From assembly GCA_001275005.1 (NCBI GenBank), contig JWZX01003055.1, positions 1-38,052 of the forward strand: a DNA stretch of 38,052 bases. Direction: 5' to 3'. The stretch's first letter is position 1, and every line of letters begins with the position of its first letter. Made by a program: the position numbers and the translations under genes. Of the stretch, positions 27,201-36,259 are shown piece after piece. The notes below the pieces were generated by a model. The model had not been told where the DNA came from. It searched no databases and was given only the letters and a program-made list of their open reading frames with translations. The stretch is from Chrysochromulina tobinii. Taxonomy: Eukaryota; Haptophyta; Prymnesiales; Chrysochromulinaceae.

Positions 27201-30200
27201 TTGCAGGGCATCCGTGCCGGCAAGGCTCGATTCGTGTTCGAGGAGGAGGAGATTAATCTCGTCACCACGATCGGCGCGTGGATCACGATGAACCCCGGCT
27301 ACGCCGGCCGCGCCGAGCTGCCCGAGAACCTCAAGGCGCTCTTCCGCCCATGTGCGATGGTCACGCCCAACTTTGAGAACATCGCCGAGATCAACCTCGC
27401 CGGCGAGGGCTTCAACGATTCGAAGAACCTCGCCAACAAGTTCGTGACCATGTACTACGTGTGCGGCCAGCTGCTCTCGAAGCAGATGCACTACGATTGG
27501 GGTCTGCGTGCCATGTCGGGCGTGCTGCGCATTGCGGGTGGCATGAAGCGAGCGGACCCCGAAAAGTCAGAGCAGCAGATTCTGATGCGTGCGATGCGCG
27601 ACACGAACCTGCCCAAGTTCGTGCAGGCCGACTTCGGCATCTTCCTCGGCGTGATCACCGACCTGTATCCCAAAGTGGACTGCCCCGCCATCATCAACCC
27701 GGACTTGAAAAAGGCCATCATGGACGTTATCGCCGACAAGGAGACGTCTTATTGGGGCACTCTCGGCCGGCCGCGGCTCCAGGCCGAGGAGAACTTCGTC
27801 ATCAAGACGATCAACCTCTTCGAGGCCCTCTCGGTGCGCCACTGCGTCTTCGTGCTCGGCACCGCCGGTGCCGCAAAGTCCGAGCTGTGGAAGACGCTCG
27901 CCGCGGCGCAGTCCTTCACGTCCATGGGCGGCGGTAACACGCTGTACAATCCACTCAACCCGAAGGCCGTCACCTCCAACGAGCTCTACGGCTACGTGCA
28001 CCCGGTGACCAAGGAGCCGTACGACGGCGTGATCGCCAAGATTATGCGCGACTTCGCTGCGGTGCCGCCCGATCACAAGAACGCGAATGTGCCCAAGTGG
28101 ATGGTGCTCGACGGCGACATCGACGCCGAGTGGATCGAGTCGATGAATACTGTGATGGACGACAACCGCATCCTGACGCTCACCACCAACGAGCGCATCC
28201 CGCTGACCAAGTCGATGAAGCTGCTGCTTGAGATCTCGCACCTTCGCAACGCGTCGCCGGCGACCGCCTCGCGCGCTGGCTGCGTCTTCCTCAACGAGAG
28301 CGATATCGGCTGGCGCCCGTACGTGGCGATGTGGGTTGAGACGATGGGCGACTCCAAGACGCAGACCATCCTTGAGCAGCTCTTCGACACGCTCGTCGCC
28401 CCGACGCTCTCGATGATCAAGAAGGAGAAGTGGAATCACGTGACGCCCCTCAAGGACCTCGGGATCGTCGAGGTCATCTGCCGCATCCTCGAGGCGGTGC
28501 TCACGCCTGAGGCGTGCCCTCCCGGCTCGGAGAGGGAGGTGTACGAGGCCTTCTTCCAATTTGCGGCCGTGTGGGGTATCGGCGGCGCCTTCGGCTCCGA
28601 CAAGGGCGCCGACTTCCGCAAGCAATTCGACAGCTACTGGCGCACCGAATTCGCGAAGCTCACGATGCGCTTCCCCGACGAGGGCAGCATCTTCGACTAT
28701 TACATCGACCCGACCACGAAAAAGGGGGAGCCCAAGCGGTGCACCCACTGGCGTGAGATCGTGCCCGGGTACACGCACGACCGCGCCGAGTCGTACGCTC
28801 GCATCTTCGTGCCCACGCTCGACTCGACGCGACTGCTCTGGTTCTCGACGACGATGCTCAAGCTCAAGAAGCCGATCATGTACGTCGGCAACTCGGGCTC
28901 CGCCAAGACGGTGATCGCCAACGTGCTGCTCCGCGGCCTCGACGAGGATGTGTGGATGTACAACATCATCTCGTTCAACTCGTTCACCATCGCCGCGTCG
29001 CTGCAGGGAATGCTCGAGGCGCCGCTTGAGAAGAAGACGGGCACCATCTTTGGCCCGCCAGGCATCAAGAAGCTCATCTATTTCATCGACGACTTCAACA
29101 TGCCCTCGCCCGACAAGTACGGCAACCAGTCGTCCATCTCTCTTCTGAACCAGCTCAAAGACTACGGCGGCTTCTATGACCTCAAGGGCCTCCGCATGAA
29201 GCGCATCGACAACACGCTGGTGGTCGCGGCCATGAACCCATCCTCGGGCTCCTTCTACGTCCAGGATCGCATGCAGCGCCACTTCTGCACGCTCGCGACG
29301 CCGTTCCCCTCTCCCGAGGTGCTCACCAACATCTACTCGAACATCATGGGCGGCCACTTTGAGACCTTCAACGAGGGGATTCAAGCCGTGCTGCCCAAGC
29401 TGATCAGCTTTCAGGTGGCGCTCCACAACCAGGTCGCCGAGAACTTCGTGCCCTCGGCCGTCAAGTTCCACTACCAGTGGAACCTGCGCGCGATGGCGTC
29501 CGTCTTCCAGGGCCTCATCATCACGCAGCCCGGCACATACAAGGACCCGCTCCGAATGGCGCGCCTGCTGCTGCACGAGGCGTACCGCGTCTACTCGGAC
29601 CGGATGGTCTTCGAATCGGACTGCGAGAAGTTCCAGGAGCTCATCATCAAGAACGTCAAGCAATTCTTGGGCGATCTTGACCAGGAGGCCCTGCTCACGT
29701 ACCCCATCGTCTACTCAACCTTCGTCGAGGAGGCCGAGGGCGATCAGAGACAGTACCTGCCCGTCGAGGGCGGCTACGAGCAGCTCTCCAAGCTGCTCAC
29801 CAAGCAGCTCGCCATGTACAACGAGCAGTTTGCGATGATGAACCTCGTGCTCTTCAACCAGGCGATGGAGCACATCTCGCGCATCTCGCGCATCATCGAC
29901 AACCCGCGCGGCAACGGCCTGCTCGTGGGCGTGGGCGGCAGCGGCAAGCAGTCGCTCACGCGCCTCGCCGCCTTCATCGGCGGCTGCGAGATCTTCTCGA
30001 TCAAGCTCACGAGCTCGTACAATGCAGCCGACTTCAAGGAAGACCTGCGCAACATCTACTTGAAGACGGGCGTCAAGGCGATTCCGACCGTCTTCCTCTT
30101 CACGGACCAACAGATCTTCCACGAGAATGCGCTCATCTTCCTCAACGACATCCTCTCGCTCGGCTACCCGCCCGGCCTCTTCGCCGAGGAGGACCGCGAC

Positions 30201-33200
30201 ACCATCTGCAACGGCGTGCGCAACGACGCGAAGCAGGCGGGCTACATGGATTCGAAAGAGCAGCTCTGGGAGTTTTTCATCAACCGCGTGCGCGCGATGC
30301 TGCACATTTGCCTGTGCATGTCGCCCGTCGGCGACAAGATGCGCAACCGGTGCCGCAAGTTCCCGGCGCTCACGTCCTGCACGACGTGCGACTGGTTCTT
30401 CAACTGGCCCCAGCAGGCGCTCATCTCCGTCGCCGAGCGCTTCCTGAGCGACATCCCGATGGAGAGCCCGGAGGTCAAGAAGGCCACCGGCGACCACATG
30501 GCCTTCGTGCACGAGTCGGTCGGCGTGGCGGCGGAGGAGTACCGCGCGTCCGAGCGTCGCGAGGTGTACACGACGCCCAAGTCTTACCTCGAGCTGATCG
30601 CGCTGTACAAGGACGAGCTGCTCAAGAACCGCAGCACGCTGCAGGTGCTCAAGGACCAGCTGGCCGAGGGTCTGATCAAGCTCGCCGACGCCGAGCAGCA
30701 GGTGGCCGACATGCAGATCACGCTCAAGGAGGAGTCGGCCTTTGTGGCGGTTAAGTCCAAGGAGACGGACGAGCTCATTATTGTGGTGGGCAAGGAGTCG
30801 ATCGTTGCGACGGAGGAGGGCGCCAAGGCCGCCATCGAGGAGGCCGAGGTCGCCGAGATTGCTAAGGGCGTCGCCGAGTTCCAGGTGCAGGCCAACAAGG
30901 ACCTCGCCGCGGCCGAGCCCGCCATCCAGAAGGCCATGGCAGCGCTCGGCGGTCTCAACAAGGCCGCTCTCGGCGAGCTCAAGGGTCTCGGCTCTCCGCC
31001 CGCTGCCGTGCTCGACGTGACCGCGGCGGTATCCTACATGCTCGCCCCCAAGGGAGCCAACCTCAAGAAGCTCGACATCACGTGGAACGGCGCCAAGAAG
31101 ATGATGGGCGACCCGGCAGCGTTCCTCGTCCTGCTGCAGAACTACGACAAGGACGGCTTCGACCTCGCAGCCAAGGCGATGGTACGCGCGTACACTGGCA
31201 CCATCCCCGACCCCAAGGGGGAGAACCCGATGGGGCTGACCATGGGCCACCCCAGCGGCAACGGCGACGCCTGCCCCACGTTCAACTTCGCGTACATGGC
31301 GGGCAAGTCGTCCGCGGCGGCTGGCTTGTGCGACTGGATCGTCAACATCTGCATCTACCACGACATCTACCTCGACGTCGCGCCCAAGCGTGCCAAGCTC
31401 AACCAGGCCGAGGCAGACCTCGCCGCGGCCAACAAGAAGCTCGCGGGCGTGCGGGCGCACGTCAAGGCGCTCGACGACCGGATGGCCTTCTTGACCAACC
31501 AACTCGAGACAGCGACGAGCGAGAAGAACGCGCTCGTCACCAAGGCCGAGGCGACGCAGAAGCGCGCGAACCTGGCCAACCGCCTCATCAACGGTCTCAG
31601 CTCGGAGGGCAAACGCTGGAAGGAGGACGTGGGCAAGCTCGATGAACAGATGCGCTTGCTCGTCGGCGACGTGCTGCTCTCCTCCTCCTTCGTCGCGTAC
31701 ATTGCGCCCTTCTCGCGTCAGTTCCGCGACGCCCTTGTGGACGAGAAGTGGAGGCCCGACATGCTCGCGCGCGGCGTGCCGCTCACCGCGGGCTTCGATC
31801 CGATGAACTTGCTCACCGATTCGTCGAAGACGGCCGGCTGGCAGGCGGAGGGGCTGCCCGCGGACCCACTCTCGACGCAGAACGCGTCGATCATCTGCAA
31901 GTGCGCTCGCTTCCCGCTCATCATCGACCCGCAGATGCAGGCCGTTGCGTGGATCAACGGGCGCGAGAAACCCAACGGCCTCGTCACCACCGTGCCAGGC
32001 GCCAAGGGCTGGCTCAACAAGGTGGCCAAAGCGCTCGAGGAGGGCTTGCCGCTGCTGCTCGAGAACTTGAACAGCGTTGTCGAGGCCATCCTCGACAACC
32101 TCGTCGCGCGCGCGTACGTGCGCAAGGGCACGAAGGTGCAGGTGTACCTCGGCGACATGTGCGTCGACCTCTGCCTCAAAAAGGGTCCGGACGGTTTGGC
32201 GCTCGAGTCGGGCGAGCCGAACATCAAGGTGTACATGCAGTCTCGTCTGCCCAACCCGCACTACATCCCCGAGGTGCAGGCACAGACGACGCTCGTCAAC
32301 TTCACCGTGACCGAGAAGGGCCTCGAGGACCAGCTGCTAAGCACGGTCGTGGGGCACGAGCGTCCTGACCTGCTCAAGGAAGCCAAGGAGCTCGTCGAGA
32401 TGCAGAACGGCTTCACGATCAAGCTCAAGGAGCTCGGCGACAACCTGCTCTACCTTCTCGCGACCGCCCAGGGCGACATCCTAGCCAACGAGGCGCTCAT
32501 CGTCACGCTCGAGGAGACCAAGGTCACCGTCGGGGAGATCAACGCGAAGCAGGTCATCGCCAACAAGAAGGAGGTTGAGATCGCCAAGACATTTGAGCTC
32601 TACCGCCCAGACGCTGCGCGCGGCTCGCTCATCTACTTTTTGATGAACAAGCTGAACGTGATGGGGCCCATGTACCAGTACTCGCTCGCCGCCTTCAACT
32701 TCATCTTCTACAAGGCGCTCGACAAGGCACAGCAGCCCGAGGACCCCAACGACGTCTCGGCGCGCGTGGGCTTTCTTCTCGACTCGGTGACGTACACGCT
32801 CTTCAAGTTCGTCTCGTCCGGCCTCTTCGAGCGCCACCGTCTCACCTTCTCGACGCAGCTCGCGATCAACATCTGCCGTGCCAAGGGCGAGTTCCGGATG
32901 ATGGAGCTTGACCTGATGGTGCAGGCGCCCAAGGACAACTCCAAGGAGAACCCGGTGGCCGCGTGGCTGACCGACCAGTGCTGGGGCGCGTGCTGCGCAC
33001 TCGCGCAGGCGCACGAGGAGTTTACCAACCTGCCAACGGACCTCGAGGGCTCCTGGAAGCGTTGGAAGGAGTGGGCAGATCACCCGACGCCCGAGCTCGA
33101 GCCGCTGCCCACCGATTGGAAGCGTCTGGGCGGCTTCCAGCAGCTGCTCCTCATGCGTGCCGTCCGGCCCGACCGCATCACGCTCGCGCTGCGCACTTGG

Positions 33201-35069
33201 GTCATCTCGATCCTCGGTGCGCCCTACGGTGAGGCGATCAACTTCAACCTGCCCGTCTCCTTCGAGGACTCGGGCCCGGCGGTGCCCATCTTCTTCCTGC
33301 TCTCGCCCGGCGTGGACGCGACCCAGGAGGTGCGTGTGCTCGGCAATGCACAGCCGATCAAGATGAACGAGGACGCCGGTCGTCTCATCACCGTCTCGCT
33401 CGGCCAGGGCCAGGAGCCCGTCGCCGAGAAGGCGCTCGATCGCATGCACACCGAGGGCGGCTGGGCGATGCTTGAGAACATCGAGCTCGTCGCCGGCTGG
33501 CTGCCCAAGCTCGAGAAGAAGCTCGAGGCTCTCGAGACGGACGGCGATCCGCTCTTCCGCGTCTTCCTCTCGGCGATGCCCCAGCCCGTCGTGCCCGTGC
33601 CCATCCTGCAAAAGTCGATCAAGCTCACCAACGAGCCGCCGACCGGCCTCAAGGCCAACCTGAAGCGCGCGTACCTCAACTTTGGCGAGAGCCTCTGGGA
33701 GGCTTCATCGAAGCAGTCCGAGTTCAAGGCGATCGTCTTCTCGCTCTGCTTCTTCCACTCGGTCGTGTGCGAGCGGCGCAAATTCGGCCCGCTCGGCTGG
33801 AATCGTGCGTACCCCTTCGCCCCAGGCGACCTCAAGGACTCGATCGCCGTCGCCAACAACTACCTCGAGGCGGGCGGCGCGATCCCGTGGGCTGACTTGC
33901 GCTACCTATTCGGCGAGGTCTTCTACGGCGGCCACATCACCGACAACTACGACCGCGCGCTCTGCGAGGCGTACCTGGCCGTGTACTTGCGCTTCGAGCT
34001 GCTCGAGGGCATCGCCATGTTCCCCGGCTTTGCGTCACCGCCCACGCTCACGTACAAGGGTTACCTCGAGTACCTCGACGAGGGCCTCGATCGCGAGACG
34101 CCCATTGCGTACGGCCTGCACCCGAACGCCGAGATCAACTTCATGACGATGCAGGCCAACCAGCTCTTCACAGACATCTCCAACCTGTCGCCCAAGGGCG
34201 GCGGCGGCGGCGAGGGCGGCCTTTCCATGACCGAGAAGGTCAAGCTGGTCCTCGACGACATCCTCGAGAAGCTGCCAGACCTGTTCCCGATGCTCGAGAT
34301 TATGGAGCGTGTGGAGGACGTGACGCCGTACACGGGCGTCTTCCTGCAGGAGCTCGAGCGCATGAACGACCTAATCTTCGAGGTACGCCGCTCGCTCATC
34401 GAGCTCGACAGCGGCCTTAAGGGCGACCTGTCGATCACCGAGCCGATGGAGCTCATCATGTACGCGCTCGCGGACGGCAAGGTGCCCATGAAGTGGGAGA
34501 AGCTCGCATGGGCCTCGCGCGATCCGCTCTCCGCATGGATCGCCAACCTGCTTCTGCGCCAGGGCCAGCTCCTGACGTGGACCGGCGACCTGGCGCAGCC
34601 CAAGGTCACGTGGGTCGCTTATCTCTTCAACGCACAGGCCTTTGAGAACGCGGTCAAGCAGGTGACGAGCCGCAAGAACGACTGGCCTCTCAACAAGCTC
34701 GTGACGATCGTCGACGTGACGAAGAAGATGTCGCCAGAGGAGGTCGACGTGCAGACCCGCGATGGTGCGTACGTGTTTGGCTTGTTCATGGAGGGTGCGC
34801 GCTGGGACTCGGGGGCGGGCTGCCTCGAGGACGCATTCATGAAGGACCTGTACCCGAAGATGCCTGTCATCCTGATGAAGGCCATCCTCGCCGAGAAGGA
34901 GGATCGGCGCGGAGTCTACCTGTGCCCTGTGTACAAGCAGACGGAGCGCGCGACCCCTGGCACGGCCACCCCTGGCTCGGGCTTCGTCTTCATGATGCAG
35001 CTCAAGACCAAGCAGCCCGCGGCCAAGTGGACCATGGCCGGCGTCGCCATGCTCCTCGCCATCGACTAG
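21288..35069 (+). CDS. Axonemal dynein heavy chain, outer-arm beta-like (two exons)
   Basis: Exon 1 (21288-21920, 211 codons) joins exon 2 (22011-35069) in phase 0, making about 4563 residues, typical of outer-arm heavy chains. The N-terminal tail (DHC_N1) runs to about residue 900 and the linker to about 1830. Four P-loops follow: GPAGTGKT (residue ~1869, AAA1, the main ATPase, with WGCFDEFNRI as Walker B), GTAGAAKS (~2161), GNSGSAKT (~2504) and GVGGSGKQ (~2851). The stalk coiled coil begins near 30595 and the microtubule-binding tip lies at about 30960-31330. AAA5, AAA6 and the C-terminal region end with KWTMAGVAMLL. AAA1 resembles the DNAH9/11/17 (ODA4) group more than the gamma group, but the exact paralogue is uncertain. 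The protein drives flagellar sliding, so the organism has a motile flagellated stage. Exon 2 is about 13 kb without an intron. The tip carries an apparent insert. Confidence 0.93.
21921..22010 (+). other. Dynein heavy chain intron
   Basis: This 90-base phase-0 intron has donor ACG|GTGCGC and acceptor CCTCCGCAG|GCG. A CTGAT/CTGCC-rich branch region precedes the acceptor. Removing it joins WTERINT to ALNRDPESVFG and avoids the TGA reached by the unspliced frame at 21990. The downstream frame is open back to 22011. Confidence 0.9.
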
Positions 35070-35191
35070 AGAGGGCGAGCCACATCGACGATCGCGGACA
35101 CCGGTGCGCTTGTCACGGCGCTCATCGTGGCGAGCCACCTGTACCGTGTGGCGAGGTGTGAGAGTCGAGTGCGGATTGTATCGCTCGGTGA
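35070..35191. other. 3' region of the dynein gene
   Basis: The dynein stop codon (35067-35069) is followed by about 120 bases before the 149-base repeat, which lies in the convergent 3' region shared with the small leftward gene. No AATAAA was seen. Confidence 0.35.
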
Positions 35192-35340
35192 AAACGGCGT
35201 GTCGTGTTCGCGCTCATAATATTCGTGCACGAAAAACATTAGCAAGCCGTACCGTGCATGTACATTTAGTACACTTGTGACTTGAAGACAGAATACGATC
35301 GTGGTGCCGGGTTCTCGGTCTGAGTCAACATACATACTGG
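35192..35340. repeat. 149-bp perfect direct repeat, copy 1
   Basis: This segment is identical to 36026-36174 across all 149 positions I compared and is in the same orientation. Flanking bases differ on both sides. It is AT-richer than its surroundings. On the minus strand it contains the last 24 codons and stop of the small secreted protein. Confidence 0.95.
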
Positions 35341-35883
35341 GGGGGCGGAACTACTGTACAGTACTGTACATGTACTGTGGGAGCGCGAGGCGTCGACAAC
35401 GCGCATCGGCTTCACCGCCAGGTTGCCGCAGCGACGCAGGACTTTGATGTCCGCGGCCGACCGATGGGTGCTCGCATGGCTCATCAGGAGCGCGATCGTC
35501 GCCTGGGGGCAGTCTGGCGTCACAGGCATGAGCTCGAGCACCTCGCGGGCTCGTTTGTCACGCATGTTCATAGCAGGGACCTTGGCAGGCGAGAGCGTGC
35601 TCGTGAGCTTGGACACGGATTCGTTGCGAGCGAGCGCGAGCCATCGTCGGCCGAGCACCTCGAGGTGCACCGCGGGCGAAGGGCTGTGTTTGAGCAGCAC
35701 ATCGACCACTTGCTGCACGATGGCTTTGGTGTCCACATCGATGGGACTCGGCGACGGCTCGCACGCCATCGGAACGGGCGGCTGATTCGGAAGGGTACCG
35801 AGCGCATTGGTAAACGACTCGAAGTCGGTGTGCTGGGTGGCGAGCATGGCGACGAGGAGGAGGCAGACGAGGCAGCAGCACAT
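35266..35883 (-). CDS. Small secreted or membrane-anchored protein of unknown function
   Basis: From the ATG at 35883 the product has 205 residues. It opens with a strongly hydrophobic MCCCLVCLLLVAMLATQ, a signal peptide or membrane anchor with a Cys cluster. A soluble region follows, with PSPIDVDTKAIVQQVVDVLL, LEVLGRRWLALAR, RDKRAREVLELMPVTPDCPQ and IALLMSHASTHRSAADIKVL, which look like amphipathic helices with balanced composition, unlike the Arg/His-rich opposite strand. I do not recognise the family. The last 24 residues and stop lie in the 149-base repeat, so the natural C-terminus may have been replaced, or the stretch may be untranslated if a short intron intervenes. Confidence that it is a gene is moderate. 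Confidence 0.45.
   Translation of the reverse strand: MCCCLVCLLLVAMLATQHTDFESFTNALGTLPNQPPVPMACEPSPSPIDVDTKAIVQQVVDVLLKHSPSPAVHLEVLGRRWLALARNESVSKLTSTLSPAKVPAMNMRDKRAREVLELMPVTPDCPQATIALLMSHASTHRSAADIKVLRRCGNLAVKPMRVVDASRSHSTCTVLYSSSAPPVCMLTQTENPAPRSYSVFKSQVY
35355..35370. repeat. 16-bp perfect palindrome
   Basis: TGTACAGTACTGTACA is its own reverse complement and sits just outside copy 1 of the 149-base repeat, followed by another GTACTGT. It might be a protein-binding site or a simple-repeat by-product. Confidence 0.8.
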
Positions 35884-36025
35884 GCAAAATGCTTGCGAGT
35901 GCGCCCACGAAAGACCTGCGAGACCGGAAGGTCGCAGCTCAGAGTAAACGTTTGGTTTGTTTCCTTTTTTATCGACTAACAACACGGCCGCACTGGAATT
36001 TGGTCACATACTAGCTAGCAGCTGT
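35884..36025. other. Short upstream region of the small secreted gene
   Basis: About 140 bases between the small gene and repeat copy 2, with a T-run near 35961-35970. It would have to hold the promoter of the small gene. Nothing specific is seen. Confidence 0.3.
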
Positions 36026-36174
36026 AAACGGCGTGTCGTGTTCGCGCTCATAATATTCGTGCACGAAAAACATTAGCAAGCCGTACCGTGCATGTACATT
36101 TAGTACACTTGTGACTTGAAGACAGAATACGATCGTGGTGCCGGGTTCTCGGTCTGAGTCAACATACATACTGG
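36026..36174. repeat. 149-bp perfect direct repeat, copy 2
   Basis: Identical to 35192-35340 and offset by 834 bases. On the minus strand it begins 85 bases after the stop codon of the IQ-motif gene, so it is probably in that gene's 3' UTR. Confidence 0.95.
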
Positions 36175-36259
36175 AGACTCTCTCCACAATCTATCCGTAA
36201 TCCGACCTCCGGTTGATGTAGCTACCACGTCGTCGTCGGCGTCCTGGTGGTCGTCGGAC

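Noticed and set aside
23688-32261. Very long minus-strand open frames across the dynein gene (for example 23688-25742, 27567-29663 and 29715-32261)
   Set aside because: They are exact antisense shadows of a highly conserved coding sequence. Composition is Arg/His/Leu/Val-rich with no recognisable domain, as expected from GC-rich codon bias.
35377-35979. Plus-strand ORF of 200 residues opposite the small secreted gene
   Set aside because: Its Arg/His-rich composition is typical of antisense reading, and it has no leader or domain.
35192-36174. LTR retrotransposon reading of the direct repeats
   Set aside because: The internal region is only 685 bp and holds no gag, protease, reverse transcriptase, primer-binding site or polypurine tract. 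At most it is a non-autonomous insertion.
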